In this document: positions 1 through 10,235 of the stretch, one piece after another
Numbering within the stretch: position 1 is the first letter of the stretch
How the letters are laid out: each line of letters begins with the position of its first letter
Source of the DNA: Streptomyces sp. NBC_00425
Lineage (GTDB): Bacteria > Actinomycetota > Actinomycetes > Streptomycetales > Streptomycetaceae
Length of the DNA: 64,000 nt
Reading direction: 5' to 3'
Assembly (NCBI RefSeq): GCF_036030735.1
Contig: NZ_CP107928.1
Span: 5,084,001 to 5,148,000, forward strand
Position numbers and translations under genes: made by a program
The notes under the pieces: model-generated
The model's input: only the letters and a program-made list of their open reading frames with translations
What the model was told of the DNA's origin: nothing
Database searches by the model: none

Positions 1-10
1 GGGCCCTGGA

Positions 11-27
11 TCTGACGGACAGTCAGA
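11..27. promoter_or_regulatory. Imperfect inverted repeat upstream of the side-chain operon
   Basis: Two 6-nt arms (TCTGAC and GTCAGA) flank a 5-nt centre, about 60 nt before the first gene of the ChsH2/ChsH1/Ltp2-like operon. The size and place suit a TetR-type operator. No regulator gene is visible next to it in this window, so the binding protein is unknown. Confidence 0.4.
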
Positions 28-89
28 AACCGTTCGGTCACGGGCAGTCCTCTCGCCTCTCCCGTCCCGGTCCTGGAAGGAGTGCGGTC

Positions 90-995
90 GTGGACGACGA
101 CGATCTGCACGCGCGGCTCAAGGCCTACGAGGGCCGCCCTGCCGCGGTCGCCGGCACCGGCCGGGACCCCGTCAACGCGCCCATGATCCGGCACTGGTGC
201 GAGGCGATGGGCGACCGCAACCCCGCGTACACCGGCCCCGGCGCGATCGCCCCGCCCACCATGCTGCAGGCGTGGATCATGGGCGGCCTGAGCGGTCACC
301 AGGGGCGCGCGCAGGCCTACGACGAGCTCCTCACCCTGCTCGACGAAGCGGGCTGCACCGCGGTGGTCGCCACCGACTGCGAGCAGGAGTATCTCCGTCC
401 GCTGCGGCCGGGCGACGAGGTCGCCTTCGACACGGTGATCGAGTCGGTGTCGCCGCGCAAGACCACCAAGCTGGGCGCCGGGCACTTCGTCACGACCCGG
501 ACCGACGTGCGGGTGGCCGGGACGCTCGTCGGCACGCACCGCTTCCGCATCCTCAAGTACGCCCCGGCGAAGCGGACTCCGCGACCGCGCGAACGCCGCC
601 CACGCCCCGTCGTGAACCGCGACAACGCCGGTTTCTGGGAGGGCGTCCGCGACCGCCGCTTCCTCATCCAGCGCTGCGCCGGCTGCGACACCCTCCGCTT
701 CCCGTGGCTGCCCGGCTGCAACGCGTGCGGCGCGGCCGAGTGGGACGTCGTCGAGGCCGGCGGCGAGGGGACGGTCTTCTCGTACGTCGTGATGCACCAC
801 CCGCCCTTCCCTGCGTTCTCCCCGCCCTACGCGGTGGGGCTGATCGAGCTCGCCGAGGGCGTCCGGGTCGTCAGCGACGTGGTGGACGTCCCGTACGACA
901 AGGTGCGGGTCGGCATGCCCGTGGAGCTCGAGTTCCGCACGTACGACGACGAGTTGACGCTGCCCGTGTTCCGCGCGCGGGAGGGAGCCGTATGA
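90..995 (+). CDS. ChsH2-like MaoC/DUF35 (OB-fold) fusion protein
   Basis: The 301-residue product has an N-terminal MaoC-type hotdog domain (about 5-165) and a C-terminal DUF35 domain: a rubredoxin-like zinc ribbon with two C-x2-C pairs (CAGC and CNAC, about 196-215) followed by an OB fold. Length and architecture match ChsH2 (Rv3542c), which pairs with ChsH1 to hydrate the steroid side-chain enoyl-CoA and uses its DUF35 domain to bind the aldolase Ltp2. The GTG start follows a GGAAGGAG ribosome site. Its stop overlaps the next start (ATGA), and the order DUF35-MaoC/MaoC/thiolase-like copies Rv3542c-Rv3541c-Rv3540c. The role in sterol breakdown is inferred; another branched acyl-CoA is possible. 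Confidence 0.85.
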   Translation: MDDDDLHARLKAYEGRPAAVAGTGRDPVNAPMIRHWCEAMGDRNPAYTGPGAIAPPTMLQAWIMGGLSGHQGRAQAYDELLTLLDEAGCTAVVATDCEQEYLRPLRPGDEVAFDTVIESVSPRKTTKLGAGHFVTTRTDVRVAGTLVGTHRFRILKYAPAKRTPRPRERRPRPVVNRDNAGFWEGVRDRRFLIQRCAGCDTLRFPWLPGCNACGAAEWDVVEAGGEGTVFSYVVMHHPPFPAFSPPYAVGLIELAEGVRVVSDVVDVPYDKVRVGMPVELEFRTYDDELTLPVFRAREGAV

Positions 996-1396
996 GCCGT
1001 ATGAAGGCCGGTGACGTGCTGCCGCCGCTGGAGATCGAGGTCACCCGCACCCTGATCGTGGCCGGCGCCCTCGCCTCGCGCGACTACCAGGACGTCCACC
1101 ACGACCCCGAACTCGCCCGGCAGAAGGGGTCGCCCGACATCTTCATGAACATCCTCACCACCAACGGCCTGGTCGGCCGCTACCTCACGGACCGGTTCGG
1201 GCCGACGACCGTGCTGCGCAAGGTGGCCATCCGCCTCGGGGCGCCCAACCACCCGGGCGACACGATGGTGTTGCGGGGCCGGGTCGAGGAGGTCGACGGG
1301 GACACCGTCGTGGTGCGGGTCACCGGGGACAACGGCGTCGGCCGTCATGTCACCGGCACGGTCACGCTCACGGTGCCGGCGGCGGGCGCGCGATGA
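992..1396 (+). CDS. ChsH1-like MaoC family dehydratase
   Basis: This 134-residue single-hotdog MaoC protein carries a hydratase-type Asp/His region (DYQDVHHD, about residues 31-38). Its length fits ChsH1 (Rv3541c), the partner that supplies the catalytic residues of the ChsH1-ChsH2 enoyl-CoA hydratase. Both ends overlap its neighbours through ATGA junctions, so the three proteins are probably made in fixed ratio. The substrate is inferred only. Confidence 0.85.
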   Translation: MSRMKAGDVLPPLEIEVTRTLIVAGALASRDYQDVHHDPELARQKGSPDIFMNILTTNGLVGRYLTDRFGPTTVLRKVAIRLGAPNHPGDTMVLRGRVEEVDGDTVVVRVTGDNGVGRHVTGTVTLTVPAAGAR

Positions 1397-2562
1397 GCGT
1401 GCGGGAGCGCGATCGGCTCGGCGGACGCGCCGCCGTCGTCGGGATCGGGGCGACGGAGTTCTCCAAGGACTCGGGGCGCAGCGAACTGCGGCTGGCGGCC
1501 GAGGCGGTACGGGCCGCACTGGACGACGCGGGGCTCGTGCCGGCCGACGTGGACGGCATGGTGACGTTCACGATGGACACCAGTCCCGAGATCACCGTGG
1601 CGCAGGCCTGCGGGATGGGCGAGCTGTCCTTCTTCTCGCGGGTCCACTACGGCGGCGGGGCGGCCTGCGCGACCGTGCAGCAGGCGGCGCTGGCCGTGGC
1701 GGCGGGCGTGGCCGACGTCGTCGTCTGCTACCGCGCCTTCAACGAGCGTTCGGGCCGCCGCTTCGGCTCGGGGGTGCAACACCGGGAGCCGTCGGCGGAG
1801 GGGGCGGCGCTCGGCTGGTCGCTGCCGTTCGGGCTGCTCACCCCCGCGTCCTGGGTGGCGATGGCGGCCCAGCGGTACCTGTACGCGTACGGGCTGACCG
1901 CACAGGAGGCCTTCGGCCCGGTGGCCGTCACGGCCCGTCGGCACGCGGCGGCCAACCCGGCCGCCTATTTCCACGGCCGGCCGATCACGCTCGCCGACCA
2001 CGCGGCCTCCCGTTGGATCGCCGAACCCCTGCGGCTGCTGGACTGCTGCCAGGAGACCGACGGCGGTCAGGCCCTGGTCGTCACCTCGGTGGAGCGGGCC
2101 CGAGACCTGCCGCACCCGCCCGCCGTGATCGCCGCCGCGGCGCAGGGGGCGGGCCGGGCCCAGGAGCAGATGACCAGCTTCTACCGCGACGACCTGACGG
2201 GCCTGCCGGAGATGTCCGTGGTCGCCCGTCAGCTGTGGCGGACCTCGGGGCTGGCGCCGGCCGACGTCGACGTCGGCATCCTGTACGACCACTTCACCCC
2301 GTTCGTGCTGATGCAGCTGGAGGAGTTCGGCTTCTGCGCTCCGGGCGAGGCCGCGGCTTTCGTGGCGGAGGACCGGCTGCCGCTGAACACCCACGGCGGC
2401 CAGCTCGGCGAGGCCTACCTGCACGGGATGAACGGCATCGCGGAGGCCGTACGGCAGCTGCGGGGCACGTCCGTGAACCAGGTTCCGGGCGCCGCGCGGG
2501 CCCTGGTGACGGCGGGAACCGGCGTGCCGACCTCGGGCCTGGTACTGACCTCGGACGGCTGA
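1393..2562 (+). CDS. Ltp2-like lipid-transfer protein (thiolase-fold retro-aldolase)
   Basis: The 389-residue protein is thiolase-fold throughout (starts GRAAVVGIGATEFSKDSG; later GTGVPTSGLVL) and is the size of Ltp2 (Rv3540c). Ltp2 is a retro-aldolase that releases propionyl-CoA from the last side-chain intermediate of sterols and works in complex with the DUF35 domain encoded two genes upstream. It is translationally coupled to the MaoC gene by ATGA. It is the last gene of the operon and is followed by a hairpin. Classical thiolase activity is less likely because members of this subfamily lack the full thiolase catalytic set. Confidence 0.8.
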   Translation: MSVRERDRLGGRAAVVGIGATEFSKDSGRSELRLAAEAVRAALDDAGLVPADVDGMVTFTMDTSPEITVAQACGMGELSFFSRVHYGGGAACATVQQAALAVAAGVADVVVCYRAFNERSGRRFGSGVQHREPSAEGAALGWSLPFGLLTPASWVAMAAQRYLYAYGLTAQEAFGPVAVTARRHAAANPAAYFHGRPITLADHAASRWIAEPLRLLDCCQETDGGQALVVTSVERARDLPHPPAVIAAAAQGAGRAQEQMTSFYRDDLTGLPEMSVVARQLWRTSGLAPADVDVGILYDHFTPFVLMQLEEFGFCAPGEAAAFVAEDRLPLNTHGGQLGEAYLHGMNGIAEAVRQLRGTSVNQVPGAARALVTAGTGVPTSGLVLTSDG

Positions 2563-2639
2563 GAACCCGGTCGGGAGTGCGGGGGCGACCGCCGGGCACC
2601 CGGGGTCATCCCTGACGGGTGGCGACGGCTCGTCCACCT

Positions 2640-2668
2640 GTAGGAGGTGGGGCAGGCGCCACCCCTAC
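2640..2668 (+). terminator. Hairpin after the ltp2-like gene
   Basis: A ten-base-pair stem (GTAGG, bulged A, GGTGG pairing with CCACC CCTAC) with an 8-nt loop lies about 80 nt after the thiolase-like stop. There is no T-run, which is usual for Streptomyces hairpins. It could instead belong to the control region of the sigma-factor gene. Confidence 0.45.
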
Positions 2669-2741
2669 AACCTGAGAGGGACGCGTCTTAGGGACCTGCG
2701 GCCGATCCGCCCGCCGGGCAGGCGAACCTAGCGTGGGAGCC

Positions 2742-3290
2742 ATGACCACACTCGTCTGCACCAGCGCGTCGAACGGCAGGACGCGGCCCGCACCGTATCC
2801 GTCCTTCGCGTCGTACGTCAGAGCACGTCAGCCGGTGCTGCTGCGCACCGCCAGGTCGCTGACGGCGAACCCGAACGACGCGGAGGACCTGCTGCAGACC
2901 GCGCTCGCCAAGACGTACGTCGCGTGGGAGCGGATCGAGGACCACCGGGCGCTCGACGGCTATGTGCGCCGCGCCCTGGTGAACACGCGCACGTCGCAGT
3001 GGCGCAAGCGCAAGGTCGACGAGTTCATGTGCGACGAGCTGCCGGAGCCGGAGCCGGTCATCGGCGGGGACGACCCGGCCGAACAGCAGGCGCTGCACGA
3101 CGCGATGTGGCAGGCGATCATGAAGCTGCCCGCGCGGCAGCGCGCGATGGTCGTCCTCAGGTACTACGAGGACCTCAGCGAGGCTCAGACGGCCGAGGTG
3201 CTCGGCGTCTCGGTGGGCACCGTGAAGTCGGCCGTGTCGCGGGCGCTCGGCAAGCTGCGCGAGGACCCTGAACTGGGGCTTGTGCGATAG
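2742..3290 (+). CDS. SigE-family (ECF-like) RNA polymerase sigma factor
   Basis: The product (182 residues from ATG 2742) has a sigma-70 region 2 (about 20-85) including DAEDLLQTALAKTYVAW, and a region 4 helix-turn-helix (about 120-170, LSEAQTAEVLGVSVGTVKSA). This is the Streptomyces SigE-family type. No anti-sigma gene lies beside it. ATG 2742 was chosen because TAGCGT sits 7 nt before it with no ribosome site, as in a leaderless transcript; a GTG at 2733 is the alternative. The regulon is unknown. Confidence 0.85.
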   Translation: MTTLVCTSASNGRTRPAPYPSFASYVRARQPVLLRTARSLTANPNDAEDLLQTALAKTYVAWERIEDHRALDGYVRRALVNTRTSQWRKRKVDEFMCDELPEPEPVIGGDDPAEQQALHDAMWQAIMKLPARQRAMVVLRYYEDLSEAQTAEVLGVSVGTVKSAVSRALGKLREDPELGLVR

Positions 3291-3353
3291 CGGGCCGACG
3301 TGGTGTTTTGACCAGGGCTTGAACGTGACCTGATCGATCACCGCCTCCTAGTG

Positions 3354-3371
3354 ACATACCGCGCGGTATGT
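3354..3371. promoter_or_regulatory. Perfect 18-bp palindrome, probable TetR-type operator
   Basis: ACATACCGCGCGGTATGT is a perfect palindrome 62 nt upstream of the acyl-CoA ligase start and 64 nt after the sigma-factor stop. Such operators are typical of TetR-family repressors of acyl-CoA metabolism. The regulator is not encoded beside it. Confidence 0.6.
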
Positions 3372-3432
3372 GAGCAGAATCAGCACAACCGTTACCACCG
3401 CGTAGGCAATGTCGCCGCCCTGGGAGGACGCC

Positions 3433-5088
<1,656 letters not shown>

Positions 5089-5292
5089 CCAGGGGATACG
5101 CGTCCTCTGTGGACGGCTGGACGGCTGAAGCCCTGATCCCTGATCCCTGACCCTCAACCCCAGACCCGCTGATCCGCCCGTCCGGCGGCTCGGCGGGTCA
5201 AAGGCGTGTTCACCCGCGGACGGCCGACGTCGTCCAAGCCCGGCGCCGGCCACACCCCGCGGCGTCGACGAGAGAGGCCGGACCGGTCCTGG

Positions 5293-8200
5293 CTAGTTCG
5301 TGCCGATCCGGGCCAGCAGGTCCACGATCCTGGTCTGCACCTCCGGGCTGGTCGACCGCTCGGCGAGGAAGAGGACCGTCTCCCCCGACGCGAGCCGCGG
5401 CAGGTCCGCCTGGTCGACAGCCGCTGTGTAGACGACGAGCGGGGTGCGGTTGAGCTGACCGTTCGCCCGCAGCCAGTCCAGGATCCCGGCCTGCCGACGA
5501 TGCACCTGCATCAGGTCCATCACCACCAGGTTCGGCCGCAGCTGTCCGGCGAGCGCGACGGCGTCCGCGTCGCTCGCCGCGCGCGCCACCTGCATTCCGC
5601 GCCGCTCCAGCGTCGAGGTCAGCGCGAGGGCGATCTCGGCGTGCTCCTCGATGAGCAGCACCCGCGGCGGATGCTGCTCGCTGTCGCGCGGCGCGAGCGC
5701 CTTCAGCAGGACGGCGGGGTCGGCGCCGTACGCCGCCTCGCGCGTCGCCTGCCCGAGCCCGGCCGTGACCAGCACCGGCACCTCGGCGGCGACGGCGGCG
5801 GTCCGCAGCGACTGCAGCGCGGTGCGGGTGATCGGCCCGGTCAGCGGGTCCACGAACAGCGCCGCGGGGAACGCGGCGATCTGCGCGTCGACCTCCTCGC
5901 GCGAGTGCACGATGACCGGACGGTAGCCGCGGTCGCTGAGCTCCTGCTGTGTGCTGACGTCGGGAGCCGGCCACACCAGCAGCCGACGCGGGTTGTCCAG
6001 CGGTTCCGGCGGCAACTCGTCGTCCAGCGGCTGCGGTCGCGGCGGATCCGCCACCTCGACGGCCCCGCCGGGCCCGTCCAGCGGTTCGGGTCCCTCGGCG
6101 GCGTTCTCGTCCGGGGCTCCTATGGCGTACGACCGTCCGGCCCCCTCCGTGCCCGTGCCACCGGCCACGAGCCGTGACTGACCCGCGAGTGACGGCTGCG
6201 GCTGCTGGGACGGCTGGGGCTGCTGGGACGGCTGCGCCGGCGGGACGGGAGCGGGCGCCGGCGAGGGCACGGGCGCCGCGACGGCATGCGGAGCCGGAGC
6301 CCCCATGGCCTGCGGCAGACCGGGCTGCGGAACGGCGCTCTGCGGAACGCCGGGCTGCGGGACGGCACCCTGCTCGGCCGACGGGTGCGGCCGGGCCGTC
6401 TGCTCCGGACGGGTCGCCGGGTCGGGCGGAGTCCCCAGCTTGCGGCGCCGACCGGACCCGCCCGGAGTGTGCGGGGCGGGGGTGGCGGTCGGCTGGGGGG
6501 ACGGCAGGCCGGGCTGGAGGCGCTGCGCCGGCTGGGCCTGGTGGGCGTGCTGGACCTGCTGCACCTGGGCGGCCTGCCGGGTGAAGGGCACACCTTGCCC
6601 CAGCGTCCGCACGCTGATGGCCCGGCCCTGTGTCGAGTTGGGGTCGATGGGCGCGGCGGCGGCAGCCGCGGCGGCCTCGGCGGGCAACGGCTGCGCCGCC
6701 CGTGGCTGTCCGACGACGGCTTCGGGCGGAAGCGGGGTGCCGGTGCCGGGGGTCGACATGACCGGCACGGCCGGGGACGCCGTGGCAGGCGCTTCGGCGG
6801 GCAGCGGCAACCCCTGCCCGGGCGCCGGCTGCGCGACGGGAGCGGCCTGCACACCCTGCGCCTGGGCCTGCGCTTGGGCCTGCGGTGGGATCTGGAGCTG
6901 GGCCGGGACGGCTTCCGCGGGCTGGCCGACGGCCCGTCGCCGGCGGCCGGTGGGCGCGCTGGTCGGGTGCGGCTGGGGCGGGGTGTGGTCGTCGGCCTGG
7001 TCGTGCGGTACGGCGTCGTGACGTCCGTGGTCGGCGCCGGAGTCCCCGAAGGGACCGGAACCCGGCGCGGGCGCCTGGGCCTGCGCCGGAACCGGGGCCT
7101 GCGCGACCGGCGGCGCCTGCCCGGGCGCCTGGACCATGCCCGGAGCCTGCATCACGCCCGGCACCGGTACCGGGACGGGCCCAGCCGGCTGGGTCTGTGC
7201 CTGGACCGGGATCTGGGCCTGCCCTTGTCCCTGGGCCTGCCCTTGTCCCTGGGCCTGCACCTGCCCCTGAGCCGGTCCGATCGCGTGCGGCGGCATGCCG
7301 GAACCGTCGGCGAGGCCGGTGCCGGAAACACCGGAAACGGGACCACCGGAAACGGGACCAGCGACCGGACCGGTAACGGGAGCAGCAACGGAGCCGGAGC
7401 CGGAGCCGGAAGCGGGGTCCATGCCGGAAACAGGGCCGGAAACCGTGCCGGGAACGTTCTCGGCAACGTCCGTCGTCCGGTCCGCCTCCGCGGGCGGCAG
7501 GGCGAAGACCGTGCGGGGCCCCGCCTCCTGCGCGGCGGCACGCTCGTTCGCGGCGGCCAGGGCACGCCGACGGCGCCCGGTCGGCTGTCCGCCCTCCCCC
7601 TCGGCGTCGCCCTGTGAGCCCGTACCCGTACCCGTCGTGTCCGCGCCGGTCGTCTGTGCGCCGGTGGCCCCGGGGGCCGCCTCGGCCGGCGGACCCGCGA
7701 GGGCCGGCAGCGCGGGCGGCAGGGCGTTCTGCGGCTGCTGACCGTCTGGCGCGTGCAGGGCCCGTCGTCCGTCCGGAGCCGGTACGCCCTGCGGCGGAAC
7801 GGTGCCGCCGAGTCCCGTCCCCGAAGCCGCCGTCCCCGACGCGTGCTCCGCGGCCATGACGACGGCGCCCTCGCTCACGCCGGAGTCGGCCCCCGCCACG
7901 GCGAGCTCGGCGGAACGCCCGCGCCGCCGTCCGGTGCCGCCGGAGCCCTCCGGCCCCTCGGCCTCGGTCACCGCCGGCGGCAACTCGCCCGGCGTCTCCA
8001 GGGCCGGCGCGCCGCGCCTGCGCCGTCGTCCGGTCGGAACCGACGCGTCGGAGTCGGCCGCGCCCTCCGGCTCGGGGACGTCGCTCTCCAGGAAGGCGTC
8101 CACGGAGGACCGCCGGGCACGCCGCCGACCACCGGCAGCCTGCTCCTCCCGGCCGTCGTGCTGCACGGCGCCGTCGCCCACCGGCAGGGCGGGCAGCGCG

Positions 8201-9894
8201 GCGGCCGGTGGAGCCGCGACGGCCCCCGCCCCACCGCCCAACGGCACCTCGAGCACGTACGCGCTGCCGCTCATGCCCGGCACCTCGTGCGTCTGCAGCA
8301 CGCCACCGTGGGCCCGGACGATCCCCCGCACGATCGGCTCGTGCACGGGGTCGCCGCCGGCGTACGGTCCGCGCACCTCGATGCGCACGACCTCGCCGCG
8401 CTGCGCGGCCGCCACCACGACCGTGTTGTCCATGTAACCGCCCGCCGAGACGGGCGCGTTGCCGGTGGCGTCGACGCCGGCGACGTCCGCGACGAGATGC
8501 GCGAGCGCGGTCGCGAGGAGCCGGACGTCGACCTCGGCCTCGATGGGCGGTGCGTGCACGGCGAACTGGACCCGGCCGGGCCCGATGAGCTCCACCGCGC
8601 CCTCGACGCCCGCGGCGACGACCGCGTCGAGCATCACCTTCGTCCGGACGACGGTCTCCGCCCCGGTGTCGAGCCGCTGGTATCCGAGCACGTTGTCGAT
8701 CAGCGTGGTGATCCGCGAATAGCCGGCGGACAGGTGGTGCAGCACCTGGTTGGCCTCCGGCCAGAGCTGTCCGGCGTCGTCCGCGGCGAGCGCGGCCAGC
8801 TCCCGGCGCAGCTCGTCCAGCGGTCCGCGCAGGGAACCCCCGAGCAAGGTGAGCAGCTGCTCGTGCCGCCCGGCGAGCGCTTCGTACCGGTCCTTCTCCC
8901 GCTCGCCGAGCGCGGCGTAGCGCTCCTCGCCGGCCGCGATCTCCTCCTCGTGCACCTCGCGCAGCTCCTCGAGCTCGGCGACGTGCTGCTGGCGCAGTGC
9001 GGTGAGGTCGGAGGCGTGCTCCTCGGAGAGTTTCTCCAGCTCCTTCGCGTGCCGCTGCTCGACGGACTCCTTCTCCTCCGCCAGGGCGTCGTAGGGCCGA
9101 CGGTCGGTGAAGGTCATGACGGCGCCGACGAGTTGGTCGCCGTCGCGTACGGGCGCGGTCGTCAGGTCGACCGAGACCCGGTCACCGCCCTTGGACCACA
9201 GCACCTGGCCGCGCACCCGGTGCTTTCGCCCGGAGCGCAGCGTGTCGGCGAGCGGCGACTCGTCGTACGGGAACGGCGAGCCGTCTGCGCGCGAGTGCAG
9301 CACGAGGGTGTGCAGCTCCTTGCCGCCGAGATCGCTCGCCCGGTAACCCAGTATCTGGGCGGCGGCCGGGTTGACGAGCACGATCCGCCCGTCGGTGTCG
9401 GTGCCGACGACGCCCTCGGCCGCGGCCCTCAGGATCATCTCGGTCTGCCGCTGCGAGCGCGCCAGCTCGGCCTCGGTGTCGACGGTGCCGGAGAGGTCGC
9501 GCACGACGAGCATCAGCAGCTCGTCGGAGGCGGAGGAGTATCCGTAGCCGTCGTAGGCCTGCTGGCCGTTCTCCAGGTTGGCGCTGGTGACCTCGACCGG
9601 GAACTCGGTGCCGTCGGTGCGGCGGGCCATCATCCGGGTCGGCTTGGTCCGGCCGCGCGGGTCCATGTGGTCGGGGCGCCGCATGGACCCCGGGATGAGC
9701 TTGGAGTCGAACTGCGGCAGCAGATCGAGCAGCCCCCGCCCCACCAGAGCCGTACCCGGCGTCTCGAAGGCCTCGAGCGCGATGGTGTTCGCGTTGACGA
9801 CCGTCCCGTTGGCGTTGACCAGCACCAACGCGTCGGGAAGCGCGTCGAGTATGGCTGCGAGGCGAGCAGCGCCTCGGGATGGCCTGCTGCTCAC
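5293..9894 (-). CDS. PAS / histidine-kinase-like / receiver protein with degenerate catalytic sites
   Basis: The 1533-residue protein has two PAS domains (about 8-125 and 150-265), a charged coiled coil (270-345), a HisKA/HATPase-like core (345-545), a long Pro/Ala/Gln-rich linker (about 550-1290, with QAQGQG repeats) and a C-terminal pair of receiver-like domains. The H-box position reads GGSLRGPL where kinases have SHELRTPL, so the phospho-accepting His is missing. The ATPase half also lacks a clear N-box and DxG motif. The last receiver keeps VVMD but has EE for the acidic pair and no conserved Lys. GTG 9894 follows GGGAGGAAG. It is more likely a signal-binding scaffold than an active kinase. 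No transmembrane segment is seen, so it is cytosolic. Confidence 0.85.
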   Translation of the reverse strand: MSSRPSRGAARLAAILDALPDALVLVNANGTVVNANTIALEAFETPGTALVGRGLLDLLPQFDSKLIPGSMRRPDHMDPRGRTKPTRMMARRTDGTEFPVEVTSANLENGQQAYDGYGYSSASDELLMLVVRDLSGTVDTEAELARSQRQTEMILRAAAEGVVGTDTDGRIVLVNPAAAQILGYRASDLGGKELHTLVLHSRADGSPFPYDESPLADTLRSGRKHRVRGQVLWSKGGDRVSVDLTTAPVRDGDQLVGAVMTFTDRRPYDALAEEKESVEQRHAKELEKLSEEHASDLTALRQQHVAELEELREVHEEEIAAGEERYAALGEREKDRYEALAGRHEQLLTLLGGSLRGPLDELRRELAALAADDAGQLWPEANQVLHHLSAGYSRITTLIDNVLGYQRLDTGAETVVRTKVMLDAVVAAGVEGAVELIGPGRVQFAVHAPPIEAEVDVRLLATALAHLVADVAGVDATGNAPVSAGGYMDNTVVVAAAQRGEVVRIEVRGPYAGGDPVHEPIVRGIVRAHGGVLQTHEVPGMSGSAYVLEVPLGGGAGAVAAPPAAALPALPVGDGAVQHDGREEQAAGGRRRARRSSVDAFLESDVPEPEGAADSDASVPTGRRRRRGAPALETPGELPPAVTEAEGPEGSGGTGRRRGRSAELAVAGADSGVSEGAVVMAAEHASGTAASGTGLGGTVPPQGVPAPDGRRALHAPDGQQPQNALPPALPALAGPPAEAAPGATGAQTTGADTTGTGTGSQGDAEGEGGQPTGRRRRALAAANERAAAQEAGPRTVFALPPAEADRTTDVAENVPGTVSGPVSGMDPASGSGSGSVAAPVTGPVAGPVSGGPVSGVSGTGLADGSGMPPHAIGPAQGQVQAQGQGQAQGQGQAQIPVQAQTQPAGPVPVPVPGVMQAPGMVQAPGQAPPVAQAPVPAQAQAPAPGSGPFGDSGADHGRHDAVPHDQADDHTPPQPHPTSAPTGRRRRAVGQPAEAVPAQLQIPPQAQAQAQAQGVQAAPVAQPAPGQGLPLPAEAPATASPAVPVMSTPGTGTPLPPEAVVGQPRAAQPLPAEAAAAAAAAPIDPNSTQGRAISVRTLGQGVPFTRQAAQVQQVQHAHQAQPAQRLQPGLPSPQPTATPAPHTPGGSGRRRKLGTPPDPATRPEQTARPHPSAEQGAVPQPGVPQSAVPQPGLPQAMGAPAPHAVAAPVPSPAPAPVPPAQPSQQPQPSQQPQPSLAGQSRLVAGGTGTEGAGRSYAIGAPDENAAEGPEPLDGPGGAVEVADPPRPQPLDDELPPEPLDNPRRLLVWPAPDVSTQQELSDRGYRPVIVHSREEVDAQIAAFPAALFVDPLTGPITRTALQSLRTAAVAAEVPVLVTAGLGQATREAAYGADPAVLLKALAPRDSEQHPPRVLLIEEHAEIALALTSTLERRGMQVARAASDADAVALAGQLRPNLVVMDLMQVHRRQAGILDWLRANGQLNRTPLVVYTAAVDQADLPRLASGETVLFLAERSTSPEVQTRIVDLLARIGTN

Positions 9895-10235
9895 GAGTCG
9901 CTTCCTCCCTGTTACCGCACTCTGCCGACCGCTCGGGCCATATTGCCAACCGGTCCGCAGCGTGTCACGCGAGGGAGTCTAAGGGCTGGGGTCCCGCCGA
10001 TGACGCCGGATGAGAGCGAGCTCGCACGACGAAGTGCCCCAGAACGTATGTCCTGGCCCGCCCTGACCGGTCCCCGCGCACGTCGGCACGCTGCGAGTCC
10101 CGCTCCCGGCGCCGCCTCGACTTCGCGGGACCTCCGCGCGACCTTTACGGAACTGGTGCTTCCGCCATGCCCGCCATGACCGCCATGACCGCCGTTCCCG
10201 CCGTGCCGGCCTTGACGGGCGGCTGCCGCCTCCGG
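9895..10235. other. Intergenic stretch between kinase-like gene and SSI gene
   Basis: This 341-bp gap between two minus-strand genes holds the ribosome site and presumably the promoter of the kinase-like gene. It also has a run of short CCGCCATGA-like direct repeats near 10166-10200. I see no convincing gene or RNA here. Confidence 0.5.

Noticed and set aside
6286..10179. Very long plus-strand open frames antisense to the kinase-like gene
   Set aside because: They are shadow frames of a high-GC gene: low-complexity Arg/Gly/Ala composition, no domain, no ribosome site.
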